A stretch of DNA of 64,000 nucleotides from Flavobacterium sp. DG2-3 (GCF_030730925.1 NZ_JAVAMB010000015.1:1-64000); one strand, 5' to 3'; counted from the stretch's first letter, positions 51,322-60,611 are shown. Notes: generated by a model not told the origin, from the letters alone. Program-made: numbers and translations.

Positions 51322-52035
51322 TTATTTCAATTTATTCAGATACATATTCACCGTATTATCTAAACCTAAATAGAGCGCTTCTGAAATTAAAGCATGACCG
51401 ATAGAAACCTCTAATAAACCTGGAATATTTTGTTTAAAAAACTTGATATTATCCAAACTCAAATCGTGTCCAGCATTGATTCCTAAACCTAATTCATTTG
51501 CCAATTTAGCGGCTTCAACATAAGGATCAATCCCTCTTTCGTTTCCTAAATCGTATTGGTGCGCAAAAGATTCTGTGTACAATTCAATTCTATCTGTACC
51601 CGTTTTTTTAGCTCCTTCAATCATTTCCAAAATCGGATCAACAAAAATCGAAGTTCTGATTCCGTTTCTTTGAAATTCCTGAATCACTTCTGTCAAATAT
51701 TCTTGATTTTTTATTGTATCCCAACCTGCAGAAGAAGTTATAGCGCCAATTGCGTCTGGAACCAAGGTTACTTGGTCTGGTTTGCATTCTAAAACCAAAT
51801 CAATAAAATTATGCTGCGGATTTCCTTCAATATTATATTCTGTTGTAACGACTGCTTTTAAATCGCGCGCATCCTGATAACGAATATGGCGCTCATCTGG
51901 ACGTGGGTGAATAGTAATTCCTTGCCCGCCAAATCGCTGAATATCTGCAGCCACTTTTAATAAATCAGGAACATTTCCGCCGCGAGCATTTCGAAGCGTT
52001 GCAATTTTATTGATATTTACACTTAATTTTGTCAT
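51322..52035 (-). CDS. pdxJ: Pyridoxine 5'-phosphate synthase PdxJ
   Basis: PdxJ makes pyridoxine 5'-phosphate from deoxyxylulose 5-phosphate and aminoacetone phosphate in vitamin B6 synthesis. The 237-residue TIM barrel has LSVNINKIATLRNARGG at the N terminus, ITIHPRPDERHI (about 39-50), and NAGHDLSLDN near residue 195, all PdxJ hallmarks. It is divergent from the CBS-domain gene and lies upstream of the YhcG-type gene. Confidence 0.96.
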   Translation of the reverse strand: MTKLSVNINKIATLRNARGGNVPDLLKVAADIQRFGGQGITIHPRPDERHIRYQDARDLKAVVTTEYNIEGNPQHNFIDLVLECKPDQVTLVPDAIGAITSSAGWDTIKNQEYLTEVIQEFQRNGIRTSIFVDPILEMIEGAKKTGTDRIELYTESFAHQYDLGNERGIDPYVEAAKLANELGLGINAGHDLSLDNIKFFKQNIPGLLEVSIGHALISEALYLGLDNTVNMYLNKLK

Positions 52036-52150
52036 ATAAATAGATATTAATTCTAGTAACCTTATATTTGTTACGACAAAAATACAAAGTAAAACAGAGC
52101 GGTTTTCGGTATTTTTTGATTATTTTGCATCAAATATCCTCAATTGATTT

Positions 52151-52813
52151 ATGACAGAAATTACAAACTATATCACAAACGATTTCAGAGCGATTGACAG
52201 TCAGGAAACGATAGCCTCGATTCAGGACTTTTTTATCGATGTAAATTTTTCTCATTTTCCGATTTTAGAAGATGGTACTTTCATTGGAAGCATTTCTTCT
52301 GATGATGTCGAAACGTTTGACATTGACAAAAAAGCAATTGACTACAAATATACTTTAGAACGTTTTTTTGCCAGAAAATCGATGATCTGGCTTGATGTCT
52401 TAGAGGTCTTTGCAAAAAACCACACAAACATCCTTCCTATTCTTGACGAAAACAATAATTATATTGGCTATTATGAAATGGTAGACATTATGAAGTTTTT
52501 TCAGGAAACTCCATTTTTAAAAGAACCAGGCGCTATTATTATTGTACAAAAAGGTCTTTTGGATTATTCAATGAGTGAGGTAACCCAAATTATAGAAAGC
52601 AATAACGGAAAAGTTTTAGGCTGTTTTGTTTCTGAAGCTGATACAGAAAACAATGTTCAGATTACGGTAAAAATTGGTTTAGGAGCAATTAATGAGATTA
52701 TCCAGACCTATAGAAGATACGGTTACGAAATTATTTCTGAACATCAGGAAGATACCTATATTAACAGCTTAAAAGAGCGATCAGATTATTTAGACAAATA
52801 CCTTAATATATAG
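52151..52813 (+). CDS. CBS-domain protein
   Basis: A 220-residue protein with two CBS motifs in the N-terminal 120 residues (HFPILEDGTFIGSISSDDVE and ILPILDENNNYIGYYEMVDI) and an ACT-like C-terminal part. CBS pairs bind adenine nucleotides and often act as energy sensors; the partner is unknown. It starts the run CBS protein, nadK, porG-like, uppS, bamA. A palindromic spacer of about 98 bp separates it from nadK. Confidence 0.88.
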   Translation: MTEITNYITNDFRAIDSQETIASIQDFFIDVNFSHFPILEDGTFIGSISSDDVETFDIDKKAIDYKYTLERFFARKSMIWLDVLEVFAKNHTNILPILDENNNYIGYYEMVDIMKFFQETPFLKEPGAIIIVQKGLLDYSMSEVTQIIESNNGKVLGCFVSEADTENNVQITVKIGLGAINEIIQTYRRYGYEIISEHQEDTYINSLKERSDYLDKYLNI

Positions 52814-52823
52814 ATTTTGAATG

Positions 52824-52906
52824 TGCCAATGAGAAAATTAGTTAATTAGACATTTTTCACATTTGCAAATTATCTAATTGACACATTGACAAATTATCTA
52901 ATTTAA
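52824..52906. repeat. AATTAG-type spacer with exact copy of the recurring motif
   Basis: AAATTATCTAATTGACACATTG (52867-52888; 22 bp) matches 25856-25877 exactly. The left half is a diverged complement, so the element is an eroded inverted repeat. Confidence 0.75.
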
Positions 52907-52911
52907 ATAGA

Positions 52912-53796
52912 ATGAAAATAGCCATTTACGGACAATACTATCAGAATAGCACAGAACCTATTATAAAAGACATTTTCAAATTTTTCAATACCAATAACGT
53001 TGAAATGGTAATTGAAGAAAATTTCCTGAAAATGCTTTACGAAAAACAGCTTGTAAAAAAAGAATACAAAACTTTTTCTCCAAGTACTGCTTTAGACAAT
53101 AGTTTTGAAATGCTGATTAGTATTGGAGGTGACGGTACTATTTTAAGAGCCGCTGCTTTTGTTCGTAATTCTGGAGTTCCTTTATTAGGTATAAATGCAG
53201 GCCGATTAGGTTTTCTTGCTAAAGTTCAGAAAGAGAATATCGAAAGTTTACTACAATATGTAATAGACCAAAATTACACCACTTCTGAAAGAACTTTGTT
53301 AGGATTAAGCTGTGAACCTTATAACGAGGCTTTCAAAGAACTTAATTTTGCAATGAACGAAGTTACAGTGAGCAGAAAAGACACGACTTCGATGATTACG
53401 GTTGAAACTTATTTGAACAATGAATATTTAAATTCTTATTGGGCCGACGGATTAATCATTTCAACGCCAACCGGATCAACAGGATATTCGCTTAGCTGTG
53501 GCGGACCAATTTTAACGCCAGATGTAAAAAGCCTTGTTATTACGCCAATTGCCCCACACAATTTAACTGCCAGACCTCTTGTTATTCCTGACGATACCGA
53601 AATTACACTGCGCGTAACAGGAAGAGAAGACCAATACCTAGTTTCTTTAGATTCGAGAATTTCCTCTGTGAAAAATGAATCTATTTTAAAAATTAAAAAG
53701 ACAGATTACAAAATTAAAATGGTTGAAATACCAGGCGAAACTTTCTTAAAGACCTTGAGAAACAAACTGCTCTGGGGAGAAGATAAAAGAAATTAA
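52912..53796 (+). CDS. nadK: NAD kinase NadK
   Basis: NadK phosphorylates NAD to NADP. The 294-residue protein has the diagnostic GGDGT (72-76) followed by NAGRLGFLAKV, the NExxV block (AMNEVTVSRKD) and GLIISTPTGSTGYSLSCGGP. Length and motifs are standard. It lies between the CBS-domain and porG-like genes, all on the plus strand, but porG has its own promoter. Confidence 0.97.
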   Translation: MKIAIYGQYYQNSTEPIIKDIFKFFNTNNVEMVIEENFLKMLYEKQLVKKEYKTFSPSTALDNSFEMLISIGGDGTILRAAAFVRNSGVPLLGINAGRLGFLAKVQKENIESLLQYVIDQNYTTSERTLLGLSCEPYNEAFKELNFAMNEVTVSRKDTTSMITVETYLNNEYLNSYWADGLIISTPTGSTGYSLSCGGPILTPDVKSLVITPIAPHNLTARPLVIPDDTEITLRVTGREDQYLVSLDSRISSVKNESILKIKKTDYKIKMVEIPGETFLKTLRNKLLWGEDKRN

Positions 53797-53921
53797 ACTC
53801 TTTTCTGATTCTTCACTATACGATAATACCACATTTTCTCGTTCTGCATGTAGTGAATCATCATTAAATGGCTCAAAATCATAACGTAAATTGAAAAAAA
53901 AGCACATTTAAGCAAAGGAAC

Positions 53922-53951
53922 TTTGATTCGTATTGATAATTATTATATTTG
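53922..53951 (+). promoter_or_regulatory. Promoter of the porG-like gene
   Basis: TTTG (53922-53925), an 18-bp spacer and TATATTTG (53944-53951), with the ATG 18 bp later. It probably drives the porG-uppS-bamA run. Confidence 0.7.
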
Positions 53952-53969
53952 CACGCAATTTTGAATTAA

Positions 53970-54665
53970 ATGAAGAAAATTTTTAATTTATTGTTATGTT
54001 TTTTCCCCTTTATTACACTTAATGCTCAAATCAATGAGATTGGTGTTTTTCTTGGTGGAAGCAACTTTGTTGGAGATGTTGGTAAAACAACTTATATCAA
54101 CCCAGAAAAACTAGCTTTTGGTATTCTGTATAAATGGAATAGAAGCCCTAGACATTCCTGGAGATTCTCTTACACTCAATCAAATGTTAGTGGAAATGAC
54201 CTCAAATCTGACGAAAGCGGAAGAAGCGGAAGAGGTTATCGCTTTGACAATGATATAAAAGAGTTTTCTGCTGGTTTAGAATTTAATTTCTTTGATTTTA
54301 ATCTGCATGATTATCATACAAAAATAACTCCTTATGTATTTTCAGGATTAAATTTTTTCCTGTATGATAATTTGTATCGATATCGCCAACCAGCAGATCC
54401 AAACATAATATATTCCGAAAACTCAAGCTCTCTTGCTATACCTTTTATACTAGGTATAAAATCGAACATAACACCACGTTTCGTATTAGGACTTGAAACT
54501 GGAGTACGTTATACTTTCACAGACAACATTGACGGAAGCAACCCTGATACAAGTAGTTCAAACATTTTAAAGTTTGGAAATTTAAATAATAATGACTGGT
54601 ATGTTTTTTCAGGTATTACTTTAACCTATACCTTTGGACAAAAACCTTGCTATTGCGCAGAATAA
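53970..54665 (+). CDS. DUF6089/PorG-like outer-membrane protein
   Basis: A 231-residue exported beta-barrel protein with a signal peptide (MKKIFNLLLCFFPFITLNAQ). The mature part starts INEIGVFLGGSNFVGDVGKT and contains alternating strands such as FGILYKWNRSPRHSWRF and GLETGVRYTFTDNIDG. It matches what I remember of the DUF6089/PorG family, whose P. gingivalis member is part of the type IX secretion system. uppS begins one base after its stop, so the genes are coupled. Confidence 0.83.
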   Translation: MKKIFNLLLCFFPFITLNAQINEIGVFLGGSNFVGDVGKTTYINPEKLAFGILYKWNRSPRHSWRFSYTQSNVSGNDLKSDESGRSGRGYRFDNDIKEFSAGLEFNFFDFNLHDYHTKITPYVFSGLNFFLYDNLYRYRQPADPNIIYSENSSSLAIPFILGIKSNITPRFVLGLETGVRYTFTDNIDGSNPDTSSSNILKFGNLNNNDWYVFSGITLTYTFGQKPCYCAE

Positions 54666-54666
54666 A

Positions 54667-55407
54667 ATGAATTTAATAGAATCAATAGATCACACAAACT
54701 TACCAAAACACCTTGCCATCATTATGGACGGTAACGGACGTTGGGCTAAACAACAAGGCTTTCTGCGTGCATTTGGCCACGAAAATGGTACCAAATCTGT
54801 AAAAGACATCATCAAAACCTCAGCTAAACTAGGAATTGAATATTTAACGCTATATGCTTTCTCTACAGAAAACTGGAACCGCCCAAAACTTGAGGTACAG
54901 GCATTAATGAAAATATTGATTAATTCATTAAAAAAAGAACTCGTTACCCTTCAAGAAAACAATATCAGACTTAATGCAATAGGAAATCTTGATAAATTGC
55001 CAAAAACAGCCCAAAAAGAACTTTTGGATGTTATGGAAAAGACTAAAAATAATACACGCTTAACTCTTACTCTCGCTTTAAGCTACGGCTCTAGAGAAGA
55101 ATTGGTAAATGCCGTAAAGTCAATTAGTGATAAAGTTAAAAATAATATAATTTCAATAGACACTATTGACGATTCAATTATAAATGAGCATCTTTACACG
55201 CAAAATTTACCTGACGTAGATTTATTAATACGAACAAGTGGAGAACATAGAATAAGTAATTTTTTGCTATGGCAGATCGCCTATGCAGAATTGTATTTTA
55301 CTAATGTCTTGTGGCCAGACTTTAAAGACCAAGATTTATATGAGGCTATTATTAGTTATCAAAAAAGAGAACGTAGATTTGGAAAAACCAGTGAACAAAT
55401 TAAATAA
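54667..55407 (+). CDS. uppS: Isoprenyl transferase UppS
   Basis: UppS makes undecaprenyl diphosphate, the carrier lipid for peptidoglycan and O-antigen. The 246-residue protein has HLAIIMDGNGRWAKQQG with Asp21, and the C-terminal LLIRTSGEHRISNFLLWQIAYAELYF that binds IPP. The start at 54667 follows the porG-like stop by one base; a longer in-frame reading would lie inside that gene. It overlaps or abuts the bamA start. Confidence 0.96.
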   Translation: MNLIESIDHTNLPKHLAIIMDGNGRWAKQQGFLRAFGHENGTKSVKDIIKTSAKLGIEYLTLYAFSTENWNRPKLEVQALMKILINSLKKELVTLQENNIRLNAIGNLDKLPKTAQKELLDVMEKTKNNTRLTLTLALSYGSREELVNAVKSISDKVKNNIISIDTIDDSIINEHLYTQNLPDVDLLIRTSGEHRISNFLLWQIAYAELYFTNVLWPDFKDQDLYEAIISYQKRERRFGKTSEQIK

Positions 55408-58087
55408 TTTTTTAGTGTTGCAAAAAAAAATACAAATAGTCTTTACCCTTTTACTTTTGGGTAGTTTTTCACAAATTAAAGCACAAGAAAGAGTTCCTTT
55501 TGATCAAGGGAAAAAATATATTCTAGCTAAAGTCTCTGTTGTTGGTAAAATAAGCTTCAATGAACAGACTGTTGTTACCTTTTCAGGACTTCAAAAAGGT
55601 CAGGAAATTACTGTTCCTGGAGAAGAAATCAGTAGCGCAATTAAAAAATTAGGAAAACTCGGGCTTTTTGATGAAATCGCGTTCTATGTTAATAAAGTAG
55701 AAAATGACAGTATCTATTTAGATTTAGACATTGTTGAGCTTCCTAAACTAAATGAAGTTAAAATCGTTGGTGTAAAGAAAAGTAAAATCGAAGGTTTAAT
55801 TAAAGATAACAACTTGACAAAAAACAAAATTGTCAACGAAAACTTAATTACAACCACTAAAAACTACATCGAAAACAAGTATAAAAAAGAAGGTTTTTAT
55901 AACACAAAAGTTACTATTACCAATACTCCTGATACTATTAACGGACACCAAGTTAATATGCTTGTCAGAATAGATAAAGGTGACAAAGTGAAAATCAGCA
56001 ATATTGATTTCACTGGAAATAAACAACTTACAGATACGCAATTGCGCGCCGCAATGAAAGACACCAAACAGAAAAACTTCATTCGTGTCTTTAAAGCTTC
56101 TAAATTTATTCCAGAAAAATACAAAACTGACTTAGAAAAAATAATTGCAGCATACAAAGAAAAAGGATATCGTGATGCTCGTATTATTTACGATTCTGTA
56201 AAATACAACAAACAAAAAAAGGCTCTTTCTATTAATATTAACGTAGAAGAAGGAAATAAATATTACTTCGGAAACATCAAATTCCTAGGAAATACAGTTT
56301 ATTCAGATCAGCTTTTAAACCGTTATTTAGGAATCAAAAAAGGAGAAACCTATAATGGAGTTTTATTAGAAAAAAGAATTGCTGATAAAACAAAACCAGA
56401 TGCTGAAGACATTACCAACTTGTACCAAAACAACGGTTACTTGTTTTCAAACATAAATGCTGTAGAGGTCAGAACGGTTAATGACACTATCGATTTTGAG
56501 ATTAGAGTTACTGAAGGTCCTATCGCTTATTTCAATAAAATTACGGTTGTTGGAAACGACAAAACAAACGATCATGTTATTTATCGTGAGTTAAGAACAA
56601 AACCAGGTGAAAAATACAGTAAAGAACAATTGGTTAGAACGATTCGTGAGATTGGACAATTAGGATTCTTTGATCCTGAGGCAATCGATCCTAAATTTAA
56701 AAACGTAGACGCTGGAGCTGGAACTGTTGATATCGAATACAATGTAGTTGAAAAAGGATCTAGCCAGGTCGAACTTCAAGGAGGTTATGGCGGTGGAGGT
56801 TTCATTGGTACATTAGGACTTTCATTTAACAACTTCTCTGCACGAAAAATGTTCGACAAAGAAGCTTATAAGCCTTTACCAATGGGAGATGGACAAAAAG
56901 TAGCGCTTCGTCTACAAGGAAGTACATACTTCCAAACGTATAGTTTATCATTCTCAGAACCTTGGTTTGGAGGAAAGAAACCAGTACAGTTTAGTTCATC
57001 TATTTCATATAGTAAGCAATTTCTTAACAATTATATTACTCGAACTGTTGATAGAAGCAAAAGTTTTAATATTTTTACAGTCCAAGTTGGTTTAGCTAAA
57101 AGGTTAACCGTGCCAGATGACTACTTCGTATTATCACAATCGGTAAGTTATCAGCACTACGACTTGAACAATTATAATACAGGTTTGTTTACGTTTGGTA
57201 ATGGTGCGTCAAGAAACTTAGCTTATACTATAGGACTTTCAAGAAGTAATAAAGGAACAAATCCTATCTTCCCAATGTATGGTTCTGAATTTAGTATTTC
57301 TGCTAAAGTTACTCCTCCATATTCATTATTTAACGGAATTGATTATGGTGATTTGCAAAACCAGAAAGAATACAAAACACAATATACAGGAACATCAGGA
57401 AGTGGTATAGACGGACAAGCGCTTAACAATGGTGATTATGTTAAAACAGTAACTGTAAACGGACAAACAGGTTATGCGAGTGTTGGATCAGACTACGCAA
57501 GCGCTGACACAGATGTAGCAAAAGTCGATCAGAAAAAATACAACTGGTTAGAATATTATAAAGTTAAATTTAAAGGAGACTGGTATACTAAGGTTTATGG
57601 AAAATTAGTATTAAGAACGCTAACAGAGTTTGGTTTCTTAGGAGCTTATAACCAAGAAAGAGGTGTTATTCCGTTTGAACGTTTTTATTTAGGAGGTGAT
57701 GGTATGGCAAACTACTCAATGGATGGTAGAGAAACTATTCAGTTGAGAGGTTATCCAAATAACTCTTTAACTCCAGTAAACATAAATGGTGATGCAATTG
57801 GAGCAACGATTTACAACAAATTCTCTATGGAATTACGTTACCCAATTACATTAAAAGCATCGGCTTCTATTTTTGCATTAACATTCTTAGAAGCAGGTTC
57901 ATCATATCCAACGTTTAAAGATTACAACCCGTTTGACTTAAACCGTTCTGCTGGTGCTGGTTTACGTGTATTCATGCCTGCATTTGGATTATTGGGTATC
58001 GACTTTGGTTATGGATTTGACGCTCTTCCAGGACAAACAAAAGCGAATGGATGGGAAACACACTTTATCATTGGACAACAATTTTAG
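55391..58087 (+). CDS. bamA: Outer-membrane protein assembly factor BamA
   Basis: BamA inserts beta-barrel proteins into the outer membrane. The protein has a signal peptide ending FSQIKAQ, POTRA repeats (about residues 40-420) and a C-terminal Omp85 barrel with LRGYPNNSLTP and a final FIIGQQF strand. No ATG precedes the signal peptide in a suitable place. Possible starts are TTG 55379, GTG 55391, GTG 55415 and TTG 55418; I list GTG 55391 provisionally, which overlaps uppS by 17 bp. The frame was not seen to be broken. Two Skp-like genes follow. Confidence 0.93.
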   Translation: MNKLNNFLVLQKKIQIVFTLLLLGSFSQIKAQERVPFDQGKKYILAKVSVVGKISFNEQTVVTFSGLQKGQEITVPGEEISSAIKKLGKLGLFDEIAFYVNKVENDSIYLDLDIVELPKLNEVKIVGVKKSKIEGLIKDNNLTKNKIVNENLITTTKNYIENKYKKEGFYNTKVTITNTPDTINGHQVNMLVRIDKGDKVKISNIDFTGNKQLTDTQLRAAMKDTKQKNFIRVFKASKFIPEKYKTDLEKIIAAYKEKGYRDARIIYDSVKYNKQKKALSININVEEGNKYYFGNIKFLGNTVYSDQLLNRYLGIKKGETYNGVLLEKRIADKTKPDAEDITNLYQNNGYLFSNINAVEVRTVNDTIDFEIRVTEGPIAYFNKITVVGNDKTNDHVIYRELRTKPGEKYSKEQLVRTIREIGQLGFFDPEAIDPKFKNVDAGAGTVDIEYNVVEKGSSQVELQGGYGGGGFIGTLGLSFNNFSARKMFDKEAYKPLPMGDGQKVALRLQGSTYFQTYSLSFSEPWFGGKKPVQFSSSISYSKQFLNNYITRTVDRSKSFNIFTVQVGLAKRLTVPDDYFVLSQSVSYQHYDLNNYNTGLFTFGNGASRNLAYTIGLSRSNKGTNPIFPMYGSEFSISAKVTPPYSLFNGIDYGDLQNQKEYKTQYTGTSGSGIDGQALNNGDYVKTVTVNGQTGYASVGSDYASADTDVAKVDQKKYNWLEYYKVKFKGDWYTKVYGKLVLRTLTEFGFLGAYNQERGVIPFERFYLGGDGMANYSMDGRETIQLRGYPNNSLTPVNINGDAIGATIYNKFSMELRYPITLKASASIFALTFLEAGSSYPTFKDYNPFDLNRSAGAGLRVFMPAFGLLGIDFGYGFDALPGQTKANGWETHFIIGQQF

Positions 58088-58129
58088 TGAAATAACGTTT
58101 GGTTAAAAATCATCAAATAAAGTTATGTT

Positions 58130-59167
58130 ATGAGAAAACAATTTTTATTTATATTTTTAGCCTTGATTGTAGCAAATACAAGTCAGGCACAAGGTAAGAC
58201 GACTAGAATAGGCTACATCGACATGGAATATATTTTAGAAAATGTTTCCGATTATAAAGAAGCCAAATCACAATTAGAGCAAAAAGCTCAAAAGTGGAAA
58301 CAAGAAGTTGAGGCTAAAAAATTAAATATAAATAATTTGAAAGAAAGCTTAAAAACAGAAAAAGCTTTACTTACAAAAGAATTAATAGAAGAAAGAGAAA
58401 CTGAAATTAAGTTTCTTGAGCAGGAAATGATGGATTATCAGCAGAAACAATTTGGTTCTGACGGTAATTTAATGAGACAAAAAGCAGCTTTGGCAAAGCC
58501 TATACAAGATCAGGTTTTTACTGCTGTGCAAGATATAGCAGAAGCAAAAAATTACGATTTTGTTTTTGATAAATCATCAGATCTTACGATGCTTTTTAGC
58601 AATAAAAGATTTGATATCAGCGATCAGGTTTTAAGAATTTTAAACCGTACTGAAAAACGTGAACAGCTGACGAAAAAAGAATTGAAACAGCAAGAAGCTA
58701 AAGAAAATCTTGAAAATGCAATTGATGAGAATCCAGCAATGCAAGATCGCCAGAAAGCACTAGACGAAAAAAGAGCTGCTAGAGAGAAATTAATTCAAGA
58801 TCGAAAATTAGAGCAGGAAGCTAAGAGAAAAGAATACGAAGATCGAAGAAATGCAGCAGCTGCAGAGAGAGAAGCCAAAAAAAATGGCACGGTTTCTGGA
58901 ACAGTTCCATCAACAGCGGTCCCTGCTGCAACAAGCGGAGCTGTTAACACAAATTCAACTGCTAAACCTGCAACAACGCCTGCGGCAACAGGAGAAACAC
59001 CTGCCACAGAACAGCCTGCAATGTCAAAAGCAGAAGAAAGACAATTACTTTACGAACAGCGTAAAAAAGAATTGGAAGAGAGAAGAAAGAAAATTTTAGA
59101 AGAAAGAGAAGCGGCTAAAAAAGCAAAAGAAGCCGAACAACAAAAAGCAAATACGACCAATAATTAA
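58130..59167 (+). CDS. OmpH/Skp-family chaperone with long Ala/Thr/Glu tail
   Basis: A 345-residue exported protein. The signal peptide (MRKQFLFIFLALIVANTSQAQ) is followed by a Skp/OmpH region (about 25-170; RIGYIDMEYILENV... and ...YDFVFDKSSDLTMLFSN) with a coiled-coil middle. The C-terminal half is an extra coiled coil rich in Glu/Lys/Arg with an Ala/Thr/Pro linker (about 255-300). Skp holds unfolded outer-membrane proteins for BamA. The tail makes it about twice the usual Skp length. Confidence 0.9.
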   Translation: MRKQFLFIFLALIVANTSQAQGKTTRIGYIDMEYILENVSDYKEAKSQLEQKAQKWKQEVEAKKLNINNLKESLKTEKALLTKELIEERETEIKFLEQEMMDYQQKQFGSDGNLMRQKAALAKPIQDQVFTAVQDIAEAKNYDFVFDKSSDLTMLFSNKRFDISDQVLRILNRTEKREQLTKKELKQQEAKENLENAIDENPAMQDRQKALDEKRAAREKLIQDRKLEQEAKRKEYEDRRNAAAAEREAKKNGTVSGTVPSTAVPAATSGAVNTNSTAKPATTPAATGETPATEQPAMSKAEERQLLYEQRKKELEERRKKILEEREAAKKAKEAEQQKANTTNN

Positions 59168-59181
59168 TTAATATTTTAAAA

Positions 59182-59685
59182 ATGATGAAACAAATCAAAA
59201 CTTTACTAATTGCTGCGATTTTAATTTTAGGAGCAAGTAACACAATGAACGCGCAAGCGAAGGTAGCCCATGTTGATGTAAGCGAGATCATGTCTAAAAT
59301 GCCTGCTATGCTAGATGCTCAAAATCAATTACAGAAATTAAGTGGAACTTATGATGCTGAATACAAAAAGATGGTTGACGAATATCAAGTAAAAATCAAA
59401 AAGTACGAAGCTGAAGCTGCAACTGTAACTGATGCTGTAAACGGTGAGCGTTCTAAAGAGGTTCAAGATATGCAAAAGAGAATTGTTGATTACAGAGACA
59501 ATGCTCAAAAAGAATTACAACAAAAAGAAACTGACATCGTAAAACCATTAATGGAAAAAGTAAGAGCTTCTATCCAAAAAGTTGGAAAAGCTAAAGGTTT
59601 CCAATACGTTTTAGATGGATCTACTTTATTATTAGCTGATGGTCCAAACATCACTGCTGATGTTAAAAAAGATTTAGGATTCTAA
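59182..59685 (+). CDS. OmpH/Skp-family periplasmic chaperone
   Basis: A 167-residue Skp-like protein of normal length: signal peptide (MMKQIKTLLIAAILILGASNTMNAQ), AHVDVSEIMSKMP at the N terminus of the mature part, a charged coiled-coil middle and FQYVLDGSTLLLADG near the end. It follows the long Skp paralogue by 14 bp; translation may start at either Met1 or Met2. The pair sits directly downstream of bamA. Confidence 0.92.
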   Translation: MMKQIKTLLIAAILILGASNTMNAQAKVAHVDVSEIMSKMPAMLDAQNQLQKLSGTYDAEYKKMVDEYQVKIKKYEAEAATVTDAVNGERSKEVQDMQKRIVDYRDNAQKELQQKETDIVKPLMEKVRASIQKVGKAKGFQYVLDGSTLLLADGPNITADVKKDLGF

Positions 59686-59706
59686 GAAATTAAATCGCTA
59701 TAATTA

Positions 59707-59742
59707 AACTGCTCAATTTTATAATTTGAGCAGTTTTTTTTT
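59707..59742 (+). terminator. Terminator of the bamA-skp run
   Basis: The stem AAACTGCTCAA/TTGAGCAGTTT is followed by nine T residues, 21 bp after the stop codon. Confidence 0.9.
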
Positions 59743-59822
59743 ACAAAAAATTAAACATAATATTTGGCATAATTTATAGATTTGACTTAACTTAGAATAA
59801 CGAATTTATATTTAAAAAATAC

Positions 59823-59830
59823 TACTTTTG
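59823..59830 (+). promoter_or_regulatory. -7 promoter box directly before murI
   Basis: TACTTTTG matches TAnnTTTG and ends 4 bp before the murI ATG. With transcription starting about 7 nt from the centre of the box, the mRNA would begin at or next to the start codon. No clear -33 element is seen. Confidence 0.5.
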
Positions 59831-59834
59831 CTTT

Positions 59835-60611
59835 ATGACAAACAATAATCCTATAGGCGTTTTTGATTCTGGTATTGGCGGAACTTCCATCTGGAGCGCT
59901 ATTCATGATCTTCTTCCAAATGAAAAAACCATTTATCTGGCTGACAGTAAAAATGCTCCTTATGGACAAAAAAGTAAGGACGAAATTGTTGCATTGAGTA
60001 AAAAAAATGTAGAATTTTTATTAGAGAATAATTGCAAATTAATTGTTGTGGCCTGTAATACCGCAACAACAAATGCCATATTCGAACTTCGTAGAGATTA
60101 TGATATTCCGTTTGTTGGAATTGAGCCTGCAATTAAACCTGCAGCGAACAATTCGCAGACGCAGGTAATTGGAATCTTAGCTACAAAAGGAACTCTTAAC
60201 AGTGAATTGTTTAATAAAACGGCTGAGATGTTTCAGAATACCAAAATCATTGAGCAAGTTGGGCACGGGCTTGTACAGCTTATTGAAGATGGTAATTTGT
60301 ATTCGCCAGAAATGACACAATTACTGGAGTCATACCTACAGCCTATGATCGAAGCTAATATTGATTATTTGGTTTTAGGATGTAGCCATTATCCTTATTT
60401 AATTCCTCAAATAAAAAAAATTCTCCCAGATCATATTAAAATAATAGATTCAGGAGAAGCTGTTGCGCGCCAGACCAAAAATCTGCTTCGCGATAAAGTT
60501 GGTTTTTCTGAAAGTGCAGATCATGATCCTTTATTTTATGTCAACTCAAATCCTACAGTTTTAGAGTCGATTTTAGAACATAAATATCCGGTAATCAAAA
60601 AAGACTTTTAG
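59835..60611 (+). CDS. murI: Glutamate racemase MurI
   Basis: MurI makes D-glutamate for peptidoglycan. The 258-residue protein has GVFDSGIGG (Asp11), the first catalytic Cys74 (VVACNTATTN) and the second Cys183 (LGCSHYPYL). Both cysteines needed for two-base racemisation are present. The start is decided by the family N terminus (NNPIGVFDSGIGG) and leaves almost no room for a leader. It converges on the beta-barrel gene at 60616. Confidence 0.96.
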   Translation: MTNNNPIGVFDSGIGGTSIWSAIHDLLPNEKTIYLADSKNAPYGQKSKDEIVALSKKNVEFLLENNCKLIVVACNTATTNAIFELRRDYDIPFVGIEPAIKPAANNSQTQVIGILATKGTLNSELFNKTAEMFQNTKIIEQVGHGLVQLIEDGNLYSPEMTQLLESYLQPMIEANIDYLVLGCSHYPYLIPQIKKILPDHIKIIDSGEAVARQTKNLLRDKVGFSESADHDPLFYVNSNPTVLESILEHKYPVIKKDF

